A DNA stretch of 64,000 bases from Hygrophila difformis (lineage: Eukaryota > Streptophyta > Magnoliopsida > Lamiales > Acanthaceae): positions 38,949,453-39,013,452 of the forward strand of contig JAOANR010000014.1 of assembly GCA_030278955.1 (NCBI GenBank), written 5' to 3'. A model generated the notes under the pieces. The model was not told where the DNA came from and did not search any database. It saw only the letters and a program-made list of their open reading frames with translations. Of this stretch, positions 11,224 to 20,922 are shown piece after piece; positions within the stretch are counted from its first letter, which is position 1, and each line of letters starts with the position of its first letter. A program made the position numbers and the translations under genes.

Positions 11224-11808
11224 TTAAACAGTAAATGCGAAACGACGACGTTTTGTTCCTGCTCTTTCTTTCCACTCCCACGGCTGTTTTGTTCCTTCTC
11301 TTTCTTCCCACTCCCACGGCTACCAGCCCTCGTTCTTTTGCGCCGCCAGATTCACTTCGTCTATGTCCTCGCCGTCGGTGCCCAATTCCCCAATTTCTTC
11401 AGCCTCTACCTTCATTCAATTTGTCTTCCTCCTTCCGTCCGCTTCGCCTGAGCGCCCTTGCAACCCTAACTGAATGGAATCCTAGACCCACCGCCGCCAC
11501 ACATATCGCCACCCTCTCCGCCGCTGAGGGCTCCCCGAGTTTTCATCGTCTTCTGCTGCAATCGGGTGCCGCTCTATCTCCGCCTTAGTCAACGGTCATC
11601 GCCATTGCTGCTCCCTGTTTCGATTGTCCTTCTGTTAATGGCGGTGGTGAGGTCCAATCTTAGCCTCAACCGCCTAATTCTCAGGTTCAGAAGCGCCACA
11701 GCCACGAGCAATCTGAATTTCTGCACCAAATCTTTTCCTTTTGACAAGGGCGACAGAAATGTCCAGTGGGTTTCCCTCGGCTGCCCCGGCCTCGGCAAGG
11801 GCACCTAC
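11224..11808 (+). pseudogene. Captured adenylate kinase fragment (promoter/5' UTR and first exon)
   Basis: From ATG 11638 the frame reads MAVVRSNLSLNRL and then an organelle-targeting-like Arg/Ser-rich leader. It reaches KGDRNVQWVSLGCPGLGKGT, the nucleotide-binding P-loop of plant organellar adenylate kinases (consensus GxPGxGKGT). Similarity stops abruptly after GTY at about 11808, and an unrelated frame ends at 11839-11841. The C-rich stretch before the ATG (about 11260-11637) looks like a plant 5' UTR captured with it. The NMP-binding and LID regions are missing, so no enzyme can be made. The intact parent gene is not in this window. Confidence 0.78.
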
Positions 11809-12412
11809 ATCGATCCTTCTTGTGGGACTGTGTTCCTGTAATCCGATCCTTTATTTCCTTATGTTTTTACTTCTGATTTCTGCTCCAAAAATACGAAAAC
11901 AAAAGCCAAGGTTGATGAAGTTCTTCTGTTTAATATTTCAGGTTGATGCTCACATTGGTAGTGTCAATCGAAGTCTTGTATTTTCATCCGAACAAGACTT
12001 GTATTCTCATCGGTAGTTATACTTGCTACATTTCAAGTTATTTCTGAAGCTTTCCTTAAAGCAGTTTACATTTGAGGATCATGAGGCTTCTGATTGTTCT
12101 CGATGCCTGCATCACCAAGGAAAACAATGTATCACCACTTTCCTTAGGAACTTTTGTCTTTCCATCAGATTCATATACTTCAATGTGCGAATGTAGTCTG
12201 CCCTTTTGTAACCAAAACATTGGTTTTATTTCATATTCTCTAAAGCAGCCATTTTGTTTTAGATGCTAAAATGAAGTTTGCCCTTGGACGGAACTGCTTT
12301 TGTTATTTTGGCATAGAGTTGCTTCAGTTTTTTTTAGAACATGTGTTTGTGCAAGGGACTGGATGTTATCAAGCTTTAGGGATTCGGATTGATGTTTTAA
12401 AGCTGTTGGCAG

Positions 12413-12690
12413 GTTGCGGACGCTCTGTATTATAATGCATCGTTGACACTCAGAATACTGCAAAAACTTAATGTTGCTACTGAAGTTTTCACCATGTGGT
12501 TCCAAATGTTAGAGCAAGTTAGAAAAAGTGGTGCACTTGCTAATTTTAAAAGGTAATTGCTAATTTTAAAGAGTGGCGATTTCAATGCTATTTGATTGGA
12601 TATTTTCAAGGGAATATAACAATTTCTCTTTCCAGGGAGCTTCGGAAAAAGGTCTGGTCTTCGACATCGCGATTCAGCGCTCTTAGTATG
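12413..12690 (+). pseudogene. Captured importin-beta-like (SAD2/importin-7 type) fragment, two exons
   Basis: An exon at 12413-12552 is bounded by AG on the left and GT on the right. It encodes VADALYYNASLTLRILQKL and, later, VFTMWFQMLEQVRKSG. These closely resemble a stretch of plant SAD2-type importin-beta-like nuclear import receptors. A second, more decayed exon follows an AG at 12634-12635 and begins with REL-KKV-like residues, as expected for the next exon of that gene. The intron between them (12553-12635) is kept, so the capture was from genomic DNA. Only a small part of a roughly 1,000-residue protein is present. Confidence 0.72.
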
Positions 12691-12879
12691 GTTTTGGTTT
12701 ATATACAATGTTTATTCGGTTCGAAATTAGCTGTTGCCTCTAATTATCAATATGTCTTGATCGAAATGCAGTTTGGTTTATTTATAGAATGTTTCATTTG
12801 TTCGACTTATCTCTTGCAAAACATTTTCTCGAAAACGTTGCATAGGTTCGCTGCCTCCGATTGGATTTGGAACCTTAGC

Positions 12880-13535
12880 TTACATCAATGGAACCTGGTT
12901 TTGAACCTTCCCTTGCTACCATCACAGATATAGGGTTTATTGGCCATCTAGGTACTGAATTCTCTTGGTCAGGAAATGTTACAATTCCCCCCCCCCCCGT
13001 GTCGATCTTCTCGAAAGCCCTTTTGTGTAAAATTCGCTTTCCCAAGTAATCCCTAGCAGCTCTAAATCACATGTGCGCTATAATTCAACAAGAAAACAAA
13101 ATTTCCACGTGTCCTTGGTTTTGAGAGTAACGGGTAGCATCTACATCCAGTAATTCTATTCTATCACTTCTCTACTCATAGATGTGCAATCAGCTTGATA
13201 ATATTGCTAGGTTCATAATATTTCCAATTTATGGTGTGCCAATTTAAATATATCAATTTTCCTTTAATTAGAATTAGAATGATTTTCTTTGTATAATTTT
13301 TTTTTCCCAATTTCTTATTCGTGTCATCCTCAAATATAGTTATGCATGATTTTCCACTTCTTTTTGTGTTCATCAGGATCTACTGAACTAGCTGCCGTTG
13401 GTGTATCTGGTGCTGTTTTCAACTTGGTTTCTAAATTAGTTATTATAACTTTGCTCGATATCACTGCATCGTGTGTTGCTGAAGAGCAAGCATATGTTCT
13501 AAAGGCAATTGATGACCATGGTCAGACTGCTGGAG
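12880..13535 (+). pseudogene. Captured MATE transporter fragment, two exons
   Basis: One exon piece ends at 12951 with IGFIGHLG. The next runs from 13377 to 13535, between an AG acceptor and a GT donor, and encodes GSTELAAVGVSGAVFNLVSK and SCVAEEQA. These motifs belong to the first membrane helices of plant MATE efflux proteins of the DTX42-45/EDS5-like group. The frame is continuous across the 425-bp intron. The rest of the protein is absent. Confidence 0.75.
12987..12998. repeat. Poly(C) run of 12
   Basis: A homopolymer of twelve C lies in the first part of the captured MATE intron. It is length-unstable and a likely sequencing or assembly trouble spot. Confidence 0.9.
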
Positions 13536-15660
13536 GTATTCTTTTACCTTATCATAGTTGATAATATTATACCTTATTTTCTTATCCTCTATTTGAGCAG
13601 TCATTTTCTTGGATCAATTATCCTTGTTATATGCTTTGTTTACACAAATTTGTTTAACGGTTTATTTCCCTTTATAAATCTGTCTGTCCTGTAAATGTTT
13701 GAGATTGCATAGGATCTATTTTGATTACCTGCATATGTTTGAGATTGCATATGATCTATTTTGATTAGGATATTTGTTTAGGTTATATCCTTGATCAATT
13801 ATGGAGTTGAGTATCCTCATGGGATTGTTTAATCTATGAATTTAAATAAAAAATGGACTGCATGTCTTTTGAAAAATGATAGGCATTTAAGGACAATTGT
13901 ATATGTGATTTACTTCGCCGTCTGCCTGGTCACATCCTCATTTTAACTGGGATATTTTTATTCATTGTTTGATCAGACTATCTTCACTTTTCATATAAGT
14001 GTCCATCTTACTTTGCATGCACACTTTTCATGTAAGTGTCCATCTCACCGGAGCACAGCTCAGTGCGCTGCCGCTCGCTCACCCGTCCTCAGCCGCTGCG
14101 ACAAGCGCTGCCACCTTTATTTTTCCCTTGTTTGTTTGAGTTTGTTGTTTTGTGCCCAGGTATTACATAAATAATTTAGTGTCTGTTGAGGGCCTATGTT
14201 TTTCACTTTCATTTGGTCGGTTTTATTTTGTGTGGTAATGATTTTGACTTTACAGGTTAACTTTAAAGTGTTTCTTGCAAATGGATGTGCTTGCGCTGCC
14301 CTCATCTAATTTTAGTCTTCCTCATAACTTTTAATCTCTATTGTTGGTCACTTGATTTTTGCCAACTTAACAACAAACAATCTACAACTCAATATCCAGA
14401 ATAGCATTTTTGCGTATGCTCTCACCAGGAGCCAAGTCCATACCTTCCCATGTAAGTAGAATCTGTTCTTCAAATTCAAATTTATCATTATTTGCACTGT
14501 TCTTAAACAATATTCTTTCCGTATGGTGTATGTTCGTTTCTGAAATGCTGACTGCTATATGCTATCTTCATGCCAGGAGTACAAAATTGCAATTTGTATG
14601 AATTTTTCTTTTTCGTTGCATTTGCCATGTATAATCTATATTAGAACTATTCATATTTCCTAAGTTCAAGATCCAGATGTTATGGTAAACTAATGCAGCT
14701 ATCTGATTTCTTGGCATTATCCGGCAATACCTCTTTTGTCTTGATTAGCATTGAGATACTCATGTCTTGGTTCCTTTCACGCAAAAGTACGGTAATTCTG
14801 AAGTATGCTTCAAGTAAGGGGCTTGCTTCACTATCTTGGTTTGTTATTATATGTGAATTTTATCTGCTTCGATATTCAGTTTGGCCGCAAAATTGGTTTC
14901 GTTATTGAATTTTCTCAGTAATGCCTGCTTTATTGTTTCCAAATTTCAAGAAATTCTAGGATATGTGTTTAAGTGAAATTGGTATGTGGAATTTTGAATC
15001 TGGTTGGTAGAATTATTTTTGGTGAATCATTGCCACTCTTTTAGAAAGGGTAAAATATTGGAGGAAGATACGAGGATTGATTATTGCTCTTTAACAAAAT
15101 CCACATACCAATTATATATTTACGTGGATCAAGAACATCAAAATTTCATGCGGTCCTGTAGGTTTTTCAGCACATGTAATTTTTCCTTGTTAGGCTGTAG
15201 CTAGGATACATGTAATTTTTCCTTGTTTCCTTTTTTCTTGTTCACACTATGGCACAGGATCCAGAGATTTAATGGGGCAGATTGTTTGGTTGTTTTATTG
15301 CATTTGGTTTAGTTCATGTTTAGTTAGCAATTGATGATTGTGGAAGTAGGAATCATTGATGTCAGATTGGTAGATTGGTGGATCTATATTCGGTTATTGT
15401 AGTTTAGTGAATGAAATAATGGATTTTGTACCCAATTTAGTGGCTGATTTTAATTCACCAATTTTACCATAATTCCCCTCACCTATATCATAGCTCACTC
15501 ATTTCCACTTCCCCACATCCTTAGTTAAATTCTTATGATTGTAAGTATAACAGCTTCAATTCACAAAATGGTATATTATGAATACAACATATACATCCAT
15601 TTTCTACTACTATAAGCAATACAATGCCAAAATATACATCACAATTTCTTTTTTCTTACC
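13536..15660. other. Helitron interior without recognised genes
   Basis: AT-rich sequence with scattered splice-like sites. A short direct repeat (cttttcatRtaagtgtccatctYac near 13984 and 14026) surrounds a GC-rich patch at 14040-14110. More captured pieces may be present, but I could not recognise any. Confidence 0.5.
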
Positions 15661-15697
15661 GGCGCGCAGCGTAGCGCGCGCCAAGGCAGAGTTCTAG
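15661..15697 (+). other. Helitron 3' terminal hairpin and CTAG end
   Basis: A 7-bp GC-only stem (GGCGCGC / GCGCGCC), an 8-nt loop, an 11-nt spacer and CTAG, followed by T. This is the rolling-circle terminator structure of Helitrons. Confidence 0.88.
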
Positions 15698-16261
15698 TAT
15701 ATACATATATATTACTACAAGTAGTTGTCCATTCCTGTCTATCACATGTATCGATATTACTTAGTAGTAATATTATTATTCCTCTCTCCCGTGTTCACAT
15801 TATTTAAACAAGACTATACCTATTCTGTCAGGTTTCTTCCTTAGTTTCTGTCACCCCTTCCTAGTTGCCATATGCATATGTATGCAGGCAGCTGTGTCCA
15901 CCAACACCACTATCGTACATACTACTAGTTGTTACTTGTTAGAGATGAACAAAATATATACTCATCATGGAAATCTAATGTCCACCACTCATTTGATTCC
16001 ATCAAAATCTTATCATGATACGTGTTCATATGATTATTATGATGACTCATAGTTTTCAAAAAAAAGGTTTATCTTTTGACATTTTATGCGAGAACATAAA
16101 TTTGATGCAATCATAATAGATTAACTATGCACACATATCTAGTAAATACTATAATATGTTATTTATAGTATATATAGTATTGCCTTCATTTCTTTCACAG
16201 TTTTTTTGGGTGTTTTAATTTTTTTTAGTAAACCTGGTATTTTCAAATTATATTTGGCCTA
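15698..16261. other. Gene-free AT-rich stretch
   Basis: No open frame, RNA gene or repeat that I can name is visible here. Confidence 0.5.
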
Positions 16262-16390
16262 AAATTAATTCCTCGAGAATCTACAAGGGCAATTAAGGGC
16301 GCCTCTTCCATAATAATTTTTTGCATACATAAGGGTCGAGTCCGAAACTTTGCTTAAGCGACTAAAACGCCAATCTACTAAAGTCAACTG
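16262..16390 (-). repeat. SINE-like fragment, family 2
   Basis: The stretch caattaagggcg, with flanking ctcgagaatctacaaggg and ttgcatacataagg, recurs at 27680-27725 (ctcgggaatctgcaagg, caattaagggcg, ttgcatacacaagg). On the minus strand it reads from a possible tRNA-like head (16322-16380) towards the shared body. It probably belongs to a tRNA-derived SINE whose poly(A) end is seen in the other copies. Confidence 0.5.
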
Positions 16391-16407
16391 CTGTTGATTG
16401 AGTGTTT

Positions 16408-16423
16408 TAATTTGAAGTATATT
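16408..16423. repeat. SINE target-site duplication, left
   Basis: taatttgaagtatatt, identical to 16563-16578. Confidence 0.9.
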
Positions 16424-16562
16424 TTTTAAGGGGTGGTGGGAGCCCATGCCACACAATTACAAAGGGGAATAAAGGGGAGGGATAGGGGGCCGGTGGGAAT
16501 CGAACCTCCAACCTTCCGTTGGAAGTCAGGGGACTTAACCACTTGGGCTAAGTCCTCATCCC
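16424..16562 (-). mobile_element. tRNA-derived SINE, complete copy (family 1)
   Basis: On the minus strand the element starts with a tRNA-like head. This has an A box (TAGCCCAAGTGG, near 16550) and a B box (GGTTCGATTCC, near 16497), the internal RNA polymerase III promoter. A body ending in gtgtggcatgggctccc and a short A tail (near 16424) follow. A perfect 16-bp target-site duplication (16408-16423 and 16563-16578) brackets it. The anticodon arm cannot fold as a working tRNA, so this is a SINE and not a tRNA gene. A 5'-truncated relative sits at 18770-18837. Confidence 0.88.
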
Positions 16563-16578
16563 TAATTTGAAGTATATT
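16563..16578. repeat. SINE target-site duplication, right
   Basis: taatttgaagtatatt, identical to 16408-16423. Confidence 0.9.
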
Positions 16579-16956
16579 GATTATACTATTTAGAAAATAA
16601 TATTACAGTATTTAATTAAATGCTGCTTCAATTCCAGGCATATTCGATTTAGATTCATGTTCAGAAATATATTATCCTTTTTTTTGGACTTGTCTTAATG
16701 ATCATGTTCCCTTATTTTCAATTTTATGATTGGAAGTTTAATTCTCATCTGACTCTTGACACTGCCTTTTTTTTCTTTGTAATTTATGTAGTTTAGACTT
16801 CAATACACCTTTATCTATACACAAGTGTCAATGTTTACCAAAAAATATCTATCCCTTTTTTTTTTTACTGCTGTCTATGAATTTTAAAACAGTAAAATAT
16901 ACTATTAATTGCAATTGTATCCACAAAAAATTTACTCTTCCTAATTTGTGGTGTAT

Positions 16957-17753
16957 AGTGGCGGAGCCGCAGCTATGAAAAGGGGGGCCCAGCCCCAATT
17001 TTTTTAATTAAAATAATAATAATAATACTATAGTATTCATTAATACTACTATAAAAAAAATTATCAATATAGAAAATAGTACTAATTTGTAATGGGGGAT
17101 TGGTTAGATATGAACTTGTATAAATTTATATGATGTCTGTCTTTTTCTTCATCATCTTCTTCTTTTCTTTCCTATAGTGTAAGACAATTGGATTACTTGC
17201 AGATAATTCAAATTAAAAAGATGTCTCCAGACACGTCTTGATGGGTTAACAATATTAATAATAATGATAGAATTTTAGAATCATCAAGATACACCATTTC
17301 TTCTTATGAAGTTGGAAAAAATATTTGTTTAAAAAAATAAATATTCTTAATACCACAAAATACATCACATATATATATATTAAAAAAATGACCCACTATA
17401 GACGTTGGCCAATAGAAAACTAAAAAAAAAACTGCAGAAAGAAGGGTAAAATGGCCAAAACACGGGTATTAGTTCGCCATATCAATGGCCAAAACAGATC
17501 GAACATCGTCAGGTAAAATGCCCATGCTATATAATTCTTCCGTTCTTACCGCACGCTTAGTCAAGCAATCTGCAACCTAATTGCCCTCCAGCAGAATATA
17601 AAACCACGGGAACCCCGGATGCCCAAAATTCCAAAAGATCCCAAATATTCAATTTATCATTTGATTAATGACATGAAAATAATTTTGATATGGAAATTAA
17701 AATTGTAGTTGGGGTGGCCCCCAAGCCCTTGAAATATTGGTTCCACCCACTTA
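16957..17753. repeat. Possible DNA element with ~45-bp diverged inverted ends
   Basis: The left end, TAGTGGCGGAGCC...GGGGCCCAGCCCCAA, and the inverse of the right end, TAAGTGGGTGGAACC...GGGGGCCACCCCAA, are similar over about 45 bp. GGCGGAGCC-type ends are common in plant dispersed repeats. No target duplication is clear, and the interior holds a LINE RNase H relic. The class is uncertain. Confidence 0.4.
17474..17592 (-). pseudogene. LINE RNase H relic
   Basis: Read on the minus strand, the frame gives LEGN, a stop, then VADCLTKRAVRTEELYSMG. This is the C-terminal end of a plant LINE/RVT_3-type RNase H domain; compare EGNQVADALAKRAA in the LINE at 5580-5624. An in-frame stop replaces the residue after the Asn. 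It is only about 40 codons of an old LINE. Confidence 0.65.
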
Positions 17754-18623
17754 ATTAGATGCATTCGATCTGCCATACATATATGTTTGGAGTAATCTGA
17801 AAACTGAAAATCCAGCAGGAGCTTAGTAGTAAAATGCAATGGACGCACTTAAATAATGTAATTAATGCCTAGGAGGGGAGGGGGGGCATGCATATATAGG
17901 CATTGATGCAAATTCATGTCCCCTTTACCCATTTTTCATCCCATTAATATCTCAGTAAAATTTAATCAACAAATTGATCAAGTGGCTCCTCCTCACAAGC
18001 TGCCACTGTGATATTTTCATTTGTTGTGTAGGAACAAGACAATCTTTCTTCATATACCTTTCCCTACAATCATTGTCCTAATCATGCTTCATATTATTGA
18101 TTATTGATTTCTTTCTATTTGTTGCCTCTCCTATCTGGTGACCATATGCATGCATCCCTCTATACCGCTCCGGTTTTATTTTGCTTTTTAAATATTTTTT
18201 TAATGAAAAAAAAAAAATCTGATTTCAGCTTTTACAATAAAGTTGCGTCCAATCATTTCGTTGCAAATTTGAAGGCATTTATCATCATGTGAAATCTATT
18301 CAGAGCAATTAATATACAGGCAAGTCGTGTATTGAATTTTCAAACTTGATACAATTTCATAGTATTTTTTTTTGGAACATATAGTAATATATTCAGTACA
18401 ATGCCAAGCTCATCAAATTCATTGATATAACATTATGATTTTTTTTAAAAAATTAATGTTTTAGTTCTTTAGTTATAAATTACAATATGCCCCGGTATAT
18501 GAGTTTAATTAATTATATGAGCATGTTTGTTTTGTTATTGAACCAATTTAATAAACTTATTCCTTCAATGGCTCCTCAAATAATAATAATAAACTTACAA
18601 GGATTCGATTTGGCTAAAACTTC
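17754..18623. other. Gene-free AT-rich stretch
   Basis: No coding, RNA or clear repeat feature was seen apart from short A/T and TA runs. Confidence 0.5.
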
Positions 18624-19046
18624 AGCCAAATCCAATGTGATATTAGTCGTTGCAAATTCGTATATGGGTTATCAATCAAGAAATACCCTACAGCCTTTGA
18701 AGTATTCCTCTATGTATTTTTATTAATATATATATATATGGTCATTGATGAAATAGTGATTAGTACCATTTTTTTTTTCCTGAACATTCTATACCTAACC
18801 GAATAGGAAAGAGGTAGTGGAAGTCATGCCACACAATTTAGTACCATATATATGTATTAAATTCATGCGTGTGGATACCATTTTATTCGAAACAATTATA
18901 GTGACTTTTGGCAACTAGTAATCAACAAAAATCGTGTGTGTGGAACTATCCGAGCCACGAAGGTAATGGGTTATCATGGGCTTTAGAATCTGCTTAAACT
19001 AAAGGGAAAGGATTCAACAATCCAAACCAGGTTGGTCTACATATTT
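18624..19046. repeat. Left direct repeat bounding the RRS1 segment
   Basis: Starting at ccaaatccaatgtgatatt, this resembles 23819-24127 in the same orientation, at roughly 85% identity by eye once the SINE at 18770-18837 is removed. Shared landmarks are gacttttggcaactagtaat and gggctttagaatctgc. Confidence 0.82.
18770..18837 (-). mobile_element. 5'-truncated SINE with empty-site evidence
   Basis: On the minus strand it starts at aattgtgtggcatgac, matching the 3' part of the SINE at 16424-16562, and ends in a run of A. It is flanked by a 10-bp duplication, ttagtaccat (18760-18769 and 18838-18847). The paralogous copy at about 23930 has a single gtaccat and no insert, so the insertion came after the segment was duplicated. 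Confidence 0.78.
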
Positions 19047-19296
19047 TGACACTTGTTGTATAATTTCAACAATGGTTGAAATTCAGTGTTGTGGTGTAGA
19101 ACAAAATGGGCCATTAGGGATCTTGGGCCGCCATCCTATTTTCTCATAGTATCGGACTCAAACTCAATGGTCCATTGCAGTATAATGCAAACTCAACAAA
19201 TGGTTTTGGCCCGTCGGGCTTCTCTCAATAAAGAAAAAAATTTAGACCTAAAATCTAAAAGCCCAAATGGTCTGGAACCCAGTCACCGCCTCCGCC

Positions 19297-19660
19297 TCTG
19301 CTTCCGCCTCCATTCCAAAATTCCAATCTGCTTCCTTCGTTCGTTGAATTCCAGTCTCTCATCACCACCACCTCTCACAGCCACGCCCGTCGCCGATTCG
19401 CCGTCTCCGGCTCACCACCGCACCCCGTGCGTCGTCCCTCGCTCCGCTCACCACCACCGCTGGCGCTGTACTCCATTCCCTTCGGCTTCCGCTCACCACT
19501 TCGGCGCCCTCCTGGCCTCCGCTCACTACCGCCATCTGCCGGTCTCATCCACCAGTCACCACCACCACTCCGTGCCGCTCACAGTCGTCTCCATCTGCCG
19601 GTCTCATCTACCAGTCACCACCTCGGTCTGCCCGTCTCACATTCTCATTGTCGGTAACTG
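19297..19660 (+). promoter_or_regulatory. Probable 5' UTR exon of RRS1 and upstream promoter region
   Basis: The sequence is C/T-rich with many tcaccacc words, like plant 5' leaders, and ends at a good donor (CTG|GTAAGT at 19660/19661). The matching acceptor is TTAG at 20881, 41 bp before the RRS1 ATG. The long frame through it encodes only Ser/His/Pro-rich low-complexity sequence, so I treat it as untranslated. The transcription start is not determined. Confidence 0.5.
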
Positions 19661-20449
19661 GTAAGTTTTCATTTAGTATTTAGTATTGCTTAGCATATTT
19701 AAATTTGAAATTAGGATTTAGTTTTTTGATTGAGTTGTTTTGCATCTTTATTCCAGTGTGGTAACTGAAATTTCTGTGAAGATTTTGCTGTTAAATGAGT
19801 TTTAAAAAAAATGTCTTGCATTGCTCTTTATTCTTGTATGTGAAGAATTGGTCTATTAGAATTTAGAATAATTGGCGGGTTTTCTGGTATAGAGTTCGGT
19901 TGCTTTAAAAGCTCCACATGTTAATTCTGTGATTGTAGCATCTGTTTCAGTGAGTGAGCCTTGTTCTTATTTATTATTCCAATCTCTTAATGTTGCATCT
20001 AATGTATATAATCTAGTGTCTAATGTTGCATCTAAGTATCTAATGCATATACTATGGAGATTCATAAACATTCTATGTGGTTTGTGTGGTGTGTGTATTA
20101 AAGTAAATGTTCTCAGTTGTTAGCTGCTGTTAGTTTTGTGTTTTGATCTTTCAACATTCGTGGGGTTTGCATGATTGTAACCGTGGTTATGTTTTGTGTT
20201 TGTTTGCCCTTGGCAAGATCCCCCTATGTTTCTGTAACTACCTGATCTTTTTCATTTTGTGTCTCTTATTTTGACATTGTGTGAGGTGAGCTATGACAAG
20301 TTCTTTTTTATGTTATTCAATTGTTTAATTATAATTTCATATTCTTATTAATTTGTTAGAAATTTTGTTTTTTCATATATCTCAATAAAATATGTATTTC
20401 AATCCCCAAATTTATTTTTTTTAAAGAAAATAAATTGAAATTATTTTAT

Positions 20450-20605
20450 TAGAAAGCTCGCGGACCAGTCTGCATGACCCGCAACCCGTATATGGGGCGG
20501 ATTGGGCCTAGGTGTTTCAAGCCGGCCCTGTTCATGCATGCAAAAACATGGGCCCCGCGCGGGGCGGCCCGTTCCGCCCCGCGGGACCTTTTCGACAGCT
20601 CTAGA
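20450..20605. repeat. GC-rich repeat fragment in the RRS1 5' UTR intron
   Basis: A sharply GC-rich patch (gggccccgcgcggggcgg and ccgttccgccccgcggg) ends in gacagctctag. It sits in AT-rich intron DNA and resembles the ends of common plant hAT-like repeats. Classification is open. Confidence 0.4.
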
Positions 20606-20922
20606 TACCAATCCCTGTGCCATTCCTAAATATTAATATTATTTGTTGAAATACAATGGATGTGCTTGTTTGATAATTTCCATTTCTCTACGTCTCAAAA
20701 GCAAAGGGAGGCCAAGCATAAGCACTATTTTTCACAGTTCACAATAATTTACTGTTTTTATTTCTCGAAGAAACTACAACATGATGAAAGTTTACCTTCA
20801 ATTACTCACCATAATTCAAGTTCCTAAAGTAACTTACATGATAAACAATTTTAGATCATTGATTTCGTTGCTTGCAATTAGGTAGCAACAAATATACTCC
20901 CACGTGCCTTACCAACTCAGAT

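Larger units (their letters stand above)
11162..15697 (+). mobile_element. Non-autonomous Helitron carrying fragments of three host genes
   Basis: The 3' end is diagnostic. A hairpin (GGCGCGC at 15661-15667, 8-nt loop, GCGCGCC at 15676-15682) is followed after 11 nt by CTAG (15694-15697) and then host T. The proposed 5' end is TCTAATATATATATATACC at 11162, preceded by host A, so insertion is between A and T without a duplication. No Rep/helicase is encoded. The interior holds pieces of an adenylate kinase gene, a SAD2-type importin beta gene and a MATE transporter gene, all in plus orientation and with intron sequence retained. The 3' end is firm; the 5' end is the best candidate but less certain. 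Confidence 0.82.

Noticed and set aside
11566..11841. Adenylate kinase as a functional gene
   Set aside because: Similarity ends after the P-loop, and the rest of the enzyme is missing; it lies inside a Helitron.
16480..16562. Possible tRNA gene on the minus strand
   Set aside because: A and B boxes are present, but no proper anticodon stem forms and the sequence continues into a SINE body with A tail and a 16-bp duplication.
19086..19664. 192-codon frame before RRS1
   Set aside because: Low-complexity Ser/His/Pro sequence typical of a CT-rich 5' UTR, ending at a splice donor; no recognisable domain.
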